Position numbers and translations under genes: made by a program. A stretch of DNA of 64,000 bases from Rhytidiadelphus loreus (taxonomy: Eukaryota; Streptophyta; Bryopsida; Hypnales; Hylocomiaceae), in NCBI GenBank assembly GCA_947034895.1, contig OX344763.1, forward strand, positions 58,237,093 through 58,301,092, given 5' to 3'. Positions 12,579 to 25,240 of the stretch are shown piece by piece. The first letter of the stretch is position 1; each line of letters starts with the position of its first letter. The notes beneath the pieces are model-generated. The model was given only the letters and a program-made list of their open reading frames with translations, was not told the DNA's origin and searched no databases.

Positions 12579-14980
12579 AATATATAATTGGGGGTTACGA
12601 TGAATGACTTTCTAGTACGTGGAAATGAAATATTCGTGCACGAACCTGGCTCTGTATTTTAAAGTCGACAAAATTGTAATCTCATAGAATTCATGTACAG
12701 AAATTTGGGAAAGAGGTTGTGCAAGTTGCAAGTGCTCCTAAACTCATGAATTAATCAACAAAATATATAATTGGGGGTTACGATGAATGACTTTCTAGTA
12801 CGTGGAAATGAAATATTCGTGCATGAACCTGGCCCTCTATTTTAAAGTCCACAAAATTGTAATCTCATGAAATTCATTGAAAGAAATCTGGGAAAGAGGT
12901 TGTGCAAGTTGCAAGTGCTCCTAAACTCATGAATTAATCAAAAAAATATACAATTGGGAGTCACGATGAATGACTTTCTAGTACGTGGAAATGAAATATT
13001 CGTGCACGAACCTGGCCCTCTATTTTAAAGTCCACAAAATTGTAATCTCATGGAATTCATATACAGAAATCTGGGAAAGAGGCTGTGCAAGTTGCAAGTG
13101 CTCCTAAACTCATGAATTAATCAAAAAAATATATAATTGGGAGTCACGATGAATGACTTTCTAGTACGTGGAAATGAAATATTCGTGCACGAACCTTGCC
13201 CTGTATTTTAAAGTCGACAAAATTGTAATCTCATGGAATTCATGTACAGAAATCTGGGAAAGAGGCTGTGCAAGTTGCAAGTGCTCCTAAACTCATGAAT
13301 TAATCAACAAAATATATAATTGGTGGTCACGATGAATGACTTTCTAGTACGTGGAAATGAAATATTCGTGCATGAACCTGGCCCTCTATTTTAAAGTCCA
13401 CAAAATTGTAATCTCATGGAATTCATATACAGAAATCTGGGAAAGAGGCTGTGCAAGTTGCAAGTGCTCCTAAACTCATGAATTAATCAAAAAAATATAT
13501 AATTGGGAGTCACGATGAATGACTTTCTAGTACGTGGAAATGAAATATTCGTGCACGAACCTTGCCCTGTATTTTAAAGTCGACAAAATTGTAATCTCAT
13601 GGAATTCATGTACAGAAATTTGGGAAAGAGGTTGTGCAAGTTGCAAGTGCTCCTAAACTCATGAATTAATCAACAAAATATACAATTGGGAGTCACGATG
13701 AATGACTTTCTAGTACGTGGAAATGAAATATTCGTGCACGAACCTGGCCCTGTATTTTAAAGTCGACAAAATTGTAATCTTATGGAATTCATGTACAGAA
13801 ATTTGGGAAAGAGGTTGTGCAAGTTGCAAGTGCTCCTAAACTCATGAATTAATCAACAAAATATACAATTGGGAGTCACGATGAATGACTTTCTAGTACG
13901 TGGAAATGAAATATTCGTGCACGAACCTGGCCCTGTATTTTAAAGTCGACAAAATTGTAATCTCATGGAATTCATGTACAGAAATTTGGGAAAGAGGTTG
14001 TGCAAGTTGCAAGTGCTCCTAAACTCATGAATTAATCAACAAAATATATAATTGGGGGTTACGATGAATGACTTTCTAGTACGTGGAAATGAAATATTCG
14101 TGCACGAACCTGGCCCTGTATTTTAAAGTCGACAAAATTGTAATCTCATAGAATTCATGTACAGAAATTTGGGAAAGAGGTTGTGCAAGTTGCAAGTGCT
14201 CCTAAACTCATGAATTAATCAACAAAATATATAATTGGGGGTTACGATGAATGACTTTCTAGTACGTGGAAATGAAATATTCGTGCATGAACCTGGCCCT
14301 CTATTTTAAAGTCCACAAAATTGTAATCTCATGAAATTCATTGAAAGAAATCTGGGAAAGAGGTTGTGCAAGTTGCAAGTGCTCCTAAACTCATGAATTA
14401 ATCAAAAAAATATACAATTGGGAGTCACGATGAATGACTTTCTAGTACGTGGAAATGAAATATTCGTGCACGAACCTGGCCCTCTATTTTAAAGTCCACA
14501 AAATTGTAATCTCATGGAATTCATGTACAGAAATTTGGGAAAGAGCTTGCGCAAGTTGCAAGTGCTCCTAAACTCATGAATTAATCAACAAAATATATAA
14601 TTGGGGGTTACGATGAATGACTTTCTAGTACGTGGAAATGAAATATTCGTGCATGAACCTGGCCCTCTATTTTAAAGTCCACAAAATTGTAATCTCATGA
14701 AATTCATTGAAAGAAATCTGGAAAAGAGCTTGTGCAAGTTGCAAGTGCTCCTAAACTCATGAATTAATCAACAAAATATATAACTGGGAGTCACGATGAA
14801 TGACTTTCTAGTACGTGGAAATGAAATATTCGTGCACGAACCTTGCCCTGTATTTTAAAGTCGACAAAATTGTAATCTCATGGAATTCATGTACAGAAAT
14901 CTGGGAAAGAGGTTGTGCAAGTTGCAAGTGCTCCTAAACTCATGAATTAATCAACAAAATATATAATTGGGGGTTACGAT
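12579..14980 (+). repeat. 13-unit higher-order repeat, pair 1, copy 2
   Basis: This second copy of the 13-unit block follows copy 1 directly. It keeps the order of diagnostic variants at a 2379-bp offset, ending with cttgcgcaag near 14550. Differences are few: near 14600 it has gggggttacg where copy 1 has ctgggagtcacg, and near 14630 it has acgtgg where copy 1 has the private atatgg. The rare cctggctctg form that opens the block is not found a third time at the expected offset (about 15028), so the block was duplicated once rather than amplified. Confidence 0.87.
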
Positions 14981-17350
14981 GAATGACTTTCTAGTACGTG
15001 GAAATGAAATATTCGTGCATGAACCTGGCCCTCTATTTTAAAGTCCACAAAATTGTAATCTCATGAAATTCATTGAAAGAAATCTGGGAAAGAGGTTGTG
15101 CAAGTTGCAAGTGCTCCTAAACTCATGAATTAATCAACAAAATATATAATTGGGGGTTACGATGAATGACTTTCTAGTACGTGGAAATGAAATATTCGTG
15201 CACGAACCTGGCCCTCTATTTTAAAGTCCACAAAATTGTAATCTCATGGAATTCATTGAAAGAAATCTGGGAAAGAGGTTGTGCAAGTTGCAAGTGCTCC
15301 TAAACTCATGAATTAATCAACAAAATATATAACTGGGAGTCACGATGAATGACTTTCTAGTACGTGGAAATGAAATATTCGTGCACGAACCTGGCCCTGT
15401 ATTTTAAAGTCGACAAAATTGTAATCTCATGGAATTCATGTACAGAAATTTGGGAAAGAGCTTGTGCAAGTTGCAAGTGCTCCTAAACTCATGAATTAAT
15501 CAACAAAATATACCATTGGGAGTCACGATGAATGACTTTCTAGTACGTGGAAATGAAATATTCGTGCACGAACCTTGCCCTGTATTTTAAAGTCGACAAA
15601 ATTGTAATCTCATGGAATTCATGTACAGAAATTTGGGAAAGAGGTTGTGCAAGTTGCAAGTGCTCCTAAACTCATGAATTAATCAACAAAATATATAATT
15701 GGGGGTTACGATGAATGACTTTCTAGTACGTGGAAATGAAAGATTCGTGCACGAACCTGGCCCTGTATTTTAAAGTCGACAAAATTGTAATCTCATAGAA
15801 TTCATGTACAGAAATTTGGGAAAGAGCTTGTGCAAGTTGCAAGTGCTCCTAAACTCATGAATTAATCAACAAAATATACAATTGGGAGTCACGATGAATG
15901 ACTTTCTAGTACGTGGAAATGAAATATTCGTGCACGAACCTGGCCCTCTATTTTAAAGTCCACAAAATTGTAATCTCATGGAATTCATGTACAGAAATTT
16001 GGGAAAGAGGTTGTGCAAGTTGCAAGTGCTCCTAAACTCATGAATTAATCAACAAAATATATAATTGGGGGTTACGATGAATGACTTTCTAGTACGTGGA
16101 AATGAAATATTCGTGCACGAACCTGGCCCTGTATTTTAAAGTCGACAAAATTGTAATCTCATAGAATTCATGTACAGAAATTTGGGAAAGAGGTTGTGCA
16201 AGTTGCAAGTGCTGCTAAACTCATGAATTAATCAACAAAATATATAATTGGGGGTTACGATGAATGACTTTCTAGTACGTGGAAATGAAATATTCGTGCA
16301 TGAACCTGGCCCTCTATTTTAAAGTCCACAAAATTGTAATCTCATGAAATTCATTGAAAGAAATCTGGGAAAGAGGTTGTGCAAGTTGCAAGTGCTCCTA
16401 AACTCATGAATTAATCAACAAAATATATAACTGGGAGTCACGATGAATGACTTTCTAGTACGTGGAAATGAAATATTCGTGCACGAACCTTGCCCTGTAT
16501 TTTAAAGTCGACAAAATTGTAATCTCATGGAATTCATGTACAGAAATCTGGGAAAGAGGTTGTGCAAGTTGCAAGTGCTCCTAAGCTCATGAATTAATCA
16601 ACAAAATATATAATTGGGAGTCACGATGAATGACTTTCTAGTACGTGGAAATGAAATATTCGTGCATGAATCTGGCCCTCTATTTTAAAGTCCACAAAAT
16701 TGTAATCTCATGAAATTCATTGAAAGAAATCTGGGAAAGAGGTTGTGCAAGTTGCAAGTGCTCCTAAACTCATGAATTAATCAACAAAATATACAATTGG
16801 GAGTCACGATGAATGACTTTCTAGTACGTGGAAATGAAATATTCGTGCACGAACCTGGCCCTCTATTTTAAAGTCCACAAAATTGTAATCTCATGAAATT
16901 CATTGAAAGAAATCTGGGAAAGAGCTTGTGCAAGTTGCAAGTGCTCCTAAACTCATGAATTAATCAACAAAATATATAATTGGGGGTTACGATGAATGAC
17001 TTTCTAGTACGTGGAAATGAAATATTCGTGCACGAACCTGGCCCTGTATTTTAAAGTCGACAAAATTGTAATCTCATGGAATTCATGTACAGAAATTTGG
17101 GAAAGAGGTTGTGCAAGTTGCAAGTGCTCCTAAACTCATGAATTAATCAACAAAATATACAATTGGGAGTCACGATGAATGACTTTCTAGTACGTGGAAA
17201 TGAAATATTCGTGCACGAACCTGGCCCTGTATTTTAAAGTCGACAAAATTGTAATCTCATGGAATTCATGTACAGAAATTTGGGAAAGAGGTTGTGCAAG
17301 TTGCAAGTGCTCCTAAACTCATGAATTAATCAACAAAATATATAATTGGG
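14960..17350 (+). repeat. 13-unit higher-order repeat, pair 2, copy 1
   Basis: A second, unrelated 13-unit duplication begins here. Its diagnostic variants are taccattggg at 15511 and agattcgtgc at 15741, both recurring 2379 bp later (17890 and 18120). The block also contains a unique ctgctaaac near 16213 and ctaagctcat near 16584 that are not copied, so they postdate the duplication or were lost from the partner. The unit count equals that of pair 1, but the variant order is different, so pair 2 is a separate event. Confidence 0.85.
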
Positions 17351-19190
17351 GGTTACGATGAATGACTTTCTAGTACGTGGAAATGAAATATTCGTGCATG
17401 AACCTGGCCCTCTATTTTAAAGTCCACAAAATTGTAATCTCATGAAATTCATTGAAAGAAATCTGGGAAAGAGGTTGTGCAAGTTGCAAGTGCTCCTAAA
17501 CTCATGAATTAATCAACAAAATATATAATTGGGGGTTACGATGAATGACTTTCTAGTACGTGGAAATGAAATATTCGTGCACGAACCTGGCCCTCTATTT
17601 TAAAGTCCACAAAATTGTAATCTCATGGAATTCATTGAAAGAAATCTGGGAAAGAGGTTGTGCAAGTTGCAAGTGCTCCTAAACTCATGAATTAATCAAC
17701 AAAATATATAACTGGGAGTCACGATGAATGACTTTCTAGTACGTGGAAATGAAATATTCGTGCACGAACCTGGCCCTGTATTTTAAAGTCGACAAAATTG
17801 TAATCTCATGGAATTCATGTACAGAAATTTGGGAAAGAGCTTGTGCAAGTTGCAAGTGCTCCTAAACTCATGAATTAATCAACAAAATATACCATTGGGA
17901 GTCACGATGAATGACTTTCTAGTACGTGGAAATGAAATATTCGTGCACGAACCTTGCCCTGTATTTTAAAGTCGACAAAATTGTAATCTCATGGAATTCA
18001 TGTACAGAAATTTGGGAAAGAGGTTGTGCAAGTTGCAAGTGCTCCTAAACTCATGAATTAATCAACAAAATATATAATTGGGGGTTACGATGAATGACTT
18101 TCTAGTACGTGGAAATGAAAGATTCGTGCACGAACCTGGCCCTGTATTTTAAAGTCGACAAAATTGTAATCTCATAGAATTCATGTACAGAAATTTGGGA
18201 AAGAGCTTGTGCAAGTTGCAAGTGCTCCTAAACTCATGAATTAATCAACAAAATATACAATTGGGAGTCACGATGAATGACTTTCTAGTACGTGGAAATG
18301 AAATATTCGTGCACGAACCTGGCCCTCTATTTTAAAGTCCACAAAATTGTAATCTCATGGAATTCATGTACAGAAATTTGGGAAAGAGGTTGTGCAAGTT
18401 GCAAGTGCTCCTAAACTCATGAATTAATCAACAAAATATATAATTGGGAGTCACGATGAATGACTTTCTAGTACGTGGAAATGAAATATTCGTGCATGAA
18501 TCTGGCCCTCTATTTTAAAGTCCACAAAATAGTAATCTCATGAAATTCATTGAAAGAAATCTGGGAAAGAGGTTGTGCAAGTTGCAAGTGCTCCTAAACT
18601 CATGAATTAATCAACAAAATATACAATTGGGAGTCACGATGAATGACTTTCTAGTACGTGGAAATGAAATATTCGTGCATGAACCTGGCCCTCTATTTTA
18701 AAGTCCACAAAATTGTAATCTCATGAAATTCATTGAAAGAAATCTGGAAAAGAGCTTGTGCAAGTTGCAAGTGCTCCTAAACTCATGAATTAATCAACAA
18801 AATATATAATTGGGGGTTACGATGAATGACTTTCTAGTACGTGGAAATGAAATATTCGTGCACGAACCTGGCCCTGTATTTTAAAGTCGACAAAATTGTA
18901 ATCTCATGGAATTCATGTACAGAAATTTGGGAAAGAGGTTGTGCAAGTTGCAAGTGCTCCTAAACTCATGAATTAATCAACAAAATATACAATTGGGAGT
19001 CACGATGAATGACTTTCTAGTACGTGGAAATGAAATATTCGTGCACGAACCTGGCCCTGTATTTTAAAGTCGACAAAATTGTAATCTCATGGAATTCATG
19101 TACAGAAATTTGGGAAAGAGGTTGTGCAAGTTGCAAGTGCTCCTAAACTCATGAATTAATCAACAAAATATATAATTGGGGGTTACGATG
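17350..19190 (+). repeat. Shortened copy of pair 2 block (10 units, 3-unit deletion)
   Basis: This copy follows the previous block at a 2379-bp offset up to about 18430. From there the match continues at an offset of only 1830 bp (10 units): the gcatgaatct variant at 16664 has its partner at 18494. Exactly three monomers (549 bp) are therefore missing, without disturbing the 183-bp register. This is the signature of in-register deletion by unequal exchange. The pattern then starts a third partial copy at about 19190. Confidence 0.82.
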
Positions 19191-22100
19191 AATGACTTTC
19201 TAGTACGTGGAAATGAAATATTCGTGCATGAACCTGGCCCTCTATTTTAAAGTCCACAAAATTGTAATCTCATGAAATTCATTGAAAGAAATCTGGGAAA
19301 GAGGTTGTGCAAGTTGCAAGTGCTCCTAAACTCATGAATTAATCAACAAAATATATAATTGGGGGTTACGATGAATGACTTTCTAGTACGTGGAAATGAA
19401 ATATTCGTGCACGAACCTGGCCCTCTATTTTAAAGTCCACAAAATTGTAATCTCATGGAATTCATTGAAAGAAATCTGGGAAAGAGGTTGTGCAAGTTGC
19501 AAGTGCTCCTAAACTCATGAATTAATCAACAAAATATATAACTGGGAGTCACGATGAATGACTTTCTAGTACGTGGAAATGAAATATTCGTGCACGAACC
19601 TGGCCCTGTATTTTAAAGTCGACAAAATTGTAATCTCATGGAATTCATGTACAGAAATTTGGGAAAGAGGTTGTGCAAGTTGCAAGTGCTCCTAAACTCA
19701 CGAATTAATCAAAAAAATATATAATTGGGGGTCACGATGAATGACTTTCTAGTACGTGGAAATGAAATATTCGTGCACGAACCTGGCCCTCTATTTTAAA
19801 GTCCACAAAATTGTAATCTCATGGAATTCATGTACAGAAATTTGGGAAAGAGGTTGTGCAAGTTGCAAGTGCTCCTAAACTCATGAATTAATCAACAAAA
19901 TATATAATTGGGGGTTACGATGAATGACTTTCTAGTACGTGGAAATGAAATATTCGTGCACGAACCTGGCCCTGTATTTTAAAGTCGACAAAATTGTAAT
20001 CTCATGGAATTCATGTACAGAAATTTGGGAAAGAGGTTGTGCAAGTTGCAAGTGCTCCTAAACTCATGAATTAATCAACAAAATATACAATTGGGAGTTA
20101 CGATGAATGACTTTCTAGTACGTGGAAATGAAATATTCGTGCACGAATCTGGCCCTGTATTTTAAAGTCGACAAAATTGTAATCTCATGGAATTCATGTA
20201 CAGAAATTTGGGAAAGAGGTTGTGCAAGTTGCAAGTGCTCCTAAACTCATGAATTAATCAACAAAATATATAATTGGGGGTTACAATGAATGACTTTCTA
20301 GTACGTGGAAATGAAATATTCGTGCATGAACCTGGCCCTCTATTTTAAAGTCCACAAAATTGTAATCTCATGAAATTCATTGATAGAAATCTGGGAAAGA
20401 GGTTGTGCAAGTTGCAAGTGCTCCTAAACTCATGAATTAATCAACAAAATATACAATTGGGAGTCACGATGAATGACTTTCTAGTACGTGGAAATGAAAT
20501 ATTCGTGCACGAACCTGGCCCTCTATTTTAAAGTCCACAAAATTGTAATCTCATGAAATTCATTGAAAGAAATCTGGGAAAGAGCTTGTGCAAGTTGCAA
20601 GTGCTCCTAAACTCATGAATTAATCAACAAAATATATAACTGGGAGTCACGATGAATGACTTTCTAGTACGTGGAAATGAAATATTCGTGCACGAACCTG
20701 GCCCTCTATTTTAAAGTCCACAAAATTGTAATCTCATGGAATTCATGTACAGAAATTTGGGAAAGAGGTTGTGCAAGTTGCAAGTGCTCCTAAACTCATG
20801 AATTAATCAACAAAATATATAATTGGGAGTCACGATGAATGACTTTCTAGTACGTGGAAATGAAATATTCGTGCATGAATCTGGCCCTCTATTGTAAAGT
20901 CCACAAAATTGTAATCTCATGAAATTCATTGAAAGAAATCTGGGAAAGAGGTTGTGCAAGTTGCAAGTGCTCCTAAACTCATGAATTAATCAACAAAATA
21001 TACAATTGGGAGTCACGATGAATGACTTTCTAGTACGTGGAAATGAAATATTCGTGCACGAACCTGGCCCTCTATTTTAAAGTCCACAAAATTGTAATCT
21101 CATGAAATTCATTGAAAGAAATCTGGGAAAGAGCTTGTGCAAGTTGCAAGTGCTCCTAAACTCATGAATTAATCAACAAAATATATAATTGGGGGTTACG
21201 ATGAATGACTTTCTAGTACGTGGAAATGAAATATTCGTGCACGAACCTGGCCCTCTATTTTAAAGTCCACAAAATTGTAATCTCATGAAATTCATTGAAA
21301 GAAATCTGGGAAAGAGCTTGTGCAAGTTGCAAGTGCTCCTAAACTCATGAATTAATCAACAAAATATATAACTGGGAGTCACGATGAATGACTTTCTAGT
21401 ACGTGGAAATGAAATATTCGTGCACGAACCTGGCCCTCTATTTTAAAGTCCACAAAATTGTAATCTCATGGAATTCATGTACAGAAATTTGGGAAAGAGG
21501 TTGTGCAAGTTGCAAGTGCTCCTAAACTCATGAATTAATCAACAAAATATATAATTGGGAGTCACGATGAATGACTTTCTAGTACGTGGAAATGAAATAT
21601 TCGTGCATGAATCTGGCCCTCTATTGTAAAGTCCACAAAATTGTAATCTCATGAAATTCATTGAAAGAAATCTGGGAAAGAGGTTGTGCAAGTTGCAAGT
21701 GCTCCTAAACTCATGAATTAATCAACAAAATATACAATTGGGAGTCACGATGAATGACTTTCTAGTACGTGGAAATGAAATATTCGTGCACGAACCTGGC
21801 CCTCTATTTTAAAGTCCACAAAATTGTAATCTCATGAAATTCATTGAAAGAAATCTGGGAAAGAGCTTGTGCAAGTTGCAAGTGCTCCTAAACTCATGAA
21901 TTAATCAACAAAATATATAATTGGGGGTTACGATGAATGACTTTCTAGTACGTGGAAATGAAATATTCGTGCACGAACCTGGCCCTGTATTTTAAAGTCG
22001 ACAAAATTGTAATCTCATGGAATTCATGTACAGAAATTTGGGAAAGAGGTTGTGCAAGTTGCAAGTGCTCCTAAACTCATGAATTAATCAAAAAAATATA

Positions 22101-25100
22101 TAATTGGGAGTCACGATGAATGACTTTCTAGTACGTGGAAATGAAATATTCGTGCACGAATCTGGCCCTGTATTTTAAAGTCGACAAAATTGTAATCTCA
22201 TGGAATTCATGTACAGAAATTTGGGAAAGAGGTTGTGCAAGTTGCAAGTGCTCCTAAACTCATGAATTAATCAACAAAATATATAATTGGGGGTTACGAT
22301 GAATGACTTTCTAGTACGTGGAAATGAAATATTCGTGCATGAACCTGGCCCTCTATTTTAAAGTCCACAAAATTGTAATCTCATGAAATTCATTGATAGA
22401 AATCTGGGAAAGAGGTTGTGCAAGTTGCAAGTGCTCCTAAACTCATGAATTAATCAACAAAATATACAATTGGGAGTCACGATGAATGACTTTCTAGTAC
22501 GTGGAAATGAAATATTCGTGCACGAACCTGGCCCTCTATTTTAAAGTCCACAAAATTGTAATCTCATGAAATTCATTGAAAGAAATCTGGGAAAGAGCTT
22601 GTGCAAGTTGCAAGTGCTCCTAAACTCATGAATTAATCAACAAAATATATAACTGGGAGTCACGATGAATGACTTTCTAGTACGTGGAAATGAAATATTC
22701 GTGCACGAACCTGGCCCTCTATTTTAAAGTCCACAAAATTGTAATCTCATGGAATTCATGTACAGAAATTTGGGAAAGAGGTTGTGCAAGTTGCAAGTGC
22801 TCCTAAACTCATGAATTAATCAACAAAATATATAATTGGGAGTCACGATGAATGACTTTCTAGTACGTGGAAATGAAATATTCGTGCATGAATCTGGCCC
22901 TCTATTTTAAAGTCCACAAAATTGTAATCTCATGAAATTCATTGAAAGAAATCTGGGAAAGAGGTTGTGCAAGTTGCAAGTGCTCCTAAACTCATGAATT
23001 AATCAACAAAATATATAATTGGGGGTTACGATGAATGACTTTCTAGTACGTGGAAATGAAATATTCGTGCACGAACCTGGCCCTCTATTTTAAAGTCCAC
23101 AAAATTGTAAACTCATGGAATTCATTGAAAGAAATCTGGGAAAGAGGTTGTGCAAGTTGCAAGTGCTCCTAAACTCATGAATTAATCAACAAAATATATA
23201 ACTGGGAGTCACGATGAATGACTTTCTAGTACGTGGAAATGAAATATTCGTGCACGAACCTGGCCCTGTATTTTAAAGTCGACAAAATTGTAATCTCATG
23301 GAATTCATGTACAGAAATTTGGGAAAGAGGTTGTGCAAGTTGCAAGTGCTCCTAAACTCACGAATTAATCAAAAAAATATATAATTGGGGGTCACGATGA
23401 ATGACTTTCTAGTACGTGGAAATGAAATATTCGTGCACGAACCTGGCCCTCTATTTTAAAGTCCACAAAATTGTAAACTCATGGAATTCATTGAAAGAAA
23501 TCTGGGAAAGAGGTTGTGCAAGTTGCAAGTGCTCCTAAACTCATGAATTAATCAACAAAATATACAATTGGGAGTCACGATGAATGACTTTCTAGTACGT
23601 GGAAATGAAATATTCGTGCACGAACCTGGCCCTCTATTTTAAAGTCCACAAAATTGTAATCTCATGAAATTCATTGAAAGAAATCTGGGAAAGAGGTTGT
23701 GCAAGTTGCAAGTGCTCCTAAACTCATGAATTAATCAACAAAATATATAATTGGGGGTTACGATGAATGACTTTCTAGTACGTGGAAATGAAATATTCGT
23801 GCATGAATCTGGCCCTCTATTGTAAAGTCCACAAAATTGTAATCTCATGAAATTCATTGAAAGAAATCTGGGAAAGAGGTTGTGCAAGTTGCAAGTGCTC
23901 CTAAACTCATGAATTAATCAACAAAATATACAATTGGGAGTCACGATGAATGACTTTCTAGTACGTGGAAATGAAATATTCGTGCACGAACCTGGCCCTC
24001 TATTTTAAAGTCCACAAAATTGTAATCTCATGAAATTCATTGAAAGAAATCTGGGAAAGAGGTTGTGCAAGTTGCAAGTGCTCCTAAACTCATGAATTAA
24101 TCAACAAAATATATAATTGGGGGTTACGATGAATGACTTTCTAGTACGTGGAAATGAAATATTCGTGCACGAACCTGGCCCTGTATTTTAAAGTCGACAA
24201 AATTGTAATCTCATGGAATTCATGTACAGAAATTTGGGAAAGAGGTTGTGCAAGTTGCAAGTGCTCCTAAACTCATGAATTAATCAAAAAAATATATAAT
24301 TGGGAGTCACGATGAATGACTTTCTAGTACGTGGAAATGAAATATTCGTGCACGAACCTTGCCCTGTATTTTAAAGTCGACAAAACTGTAATCTCATGGA
24401 ATTCATGTACAGAAATTTGGGAAAGAGGTTGTGCAAGTTGCAAGTGCTCCTAAACTCATGAATTAATCAACAAAATATATAATTGGGGGTTACGATGAAT
24501 GACTTTCTAGTACGTGGAAATGAAATATTCGTGCATGAACCTGGCCCTCTATTTTAAAGTCCACAAAATTGTAATCTCATGAAATTCATTGAAAGAAATC
24601 TGGGAAAGAGGTTGTGCAAGTTGCAAGTGCTCCTAAACTCATGAATTAATCAACAAAATATATAATTGGGGGTGACGATGAATGACTTTCTAGTACGTGG
24701 AAATGAAATATTCGTGCACGAACCTGGCCCTCTATTTTAAAGTCCACAAAATTGTAAACTCATGGAATTCATTGAAAGAAATCTGGGAAAGAGGTTGTGC
24801 AAGTTGCAAGTGCTCCTAAACTCATGAATTAATCAACAAAATATATAACTGGGAGTCACGATGAATGACTTTCTAGTACGTGGAAATGAAATATTCGTGC
24901 ACGAACCTGGCCCTGTATTTTAAAGTCGACAAAATTGTAATCTCATGGAATTCATGTACAGAAATTTGGGAAAGAGGTTGTGCAAGTTGCAAGTGCTCCT
25001 AAACTCATGAATTAATCAAAAAAATATATAATTGGGGGTTACGATGAATGACTTTCTAGTACGTGGAAATGAAATATTCGTGCACGAACCTGGCCCTCTA

Positions 25101-25240
25101 TTTTAAAGTCCACAAAATTGTAATCTCATGAAATTCATTGAAAGAAATCTGGGAAAGAGGTTGTGCAAGTTGCAAGTGCTCCTAAACTCATGAATTAATC
25201 AACAAAATATATAATTGGGGGTTACGATGAATGACTTTCT
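19190..25240 (+). repeat. Overlapping 4-, 11- and 20-unit duplications
   Basis: About 33 units with several superimposed periods. The ctcacgaatt variant at about 19698 recurs at 23358, an offset of 3660 bp (20 units). The gcacgaatct variant of type A at 20141 recurs at 22154 (11 units) and again at 25448 (18 units further on). The rare ctattgtaaag variant with attg at 20891 recurs at 21623 (4 units) and 23819 (12 units). A local tattgtaaactc variant appears near 23109, 23473 and 24755. These offsets indicate repeated overlapping segmental duplication rather than a single fixed higher-order unit. Confidence 0.78.
20500..21963 (+). repeat. Tandem 4-unit duplication (2 x 732 bp)
   Basis: Two adjacent 4-unit blocks, about 20500-21231 and 21232-21963, show the same order of variants: a type B unit with agcttg, a unit ending in aactgggagtcacg or gggggttacg, a type A-like unit, and a unit with gcatgaatct and the rare tattgtaaag. 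The attg of the last variant is at 20891 and 21623. Beyond 21963 the match stops, because the next unit is type A where type B is expected. Confidence 0.78.

Noticed and set aside
14980..15050. A third consecutive copy of the pair 1 13-unit block
   Set aside because: The opening marker cctggctctg expected at about 15028 is replaced by a type B unit (gcatgaacctggccctc), and later markers do not recur at 2379 bp, so the pair 1 repeat stops here.
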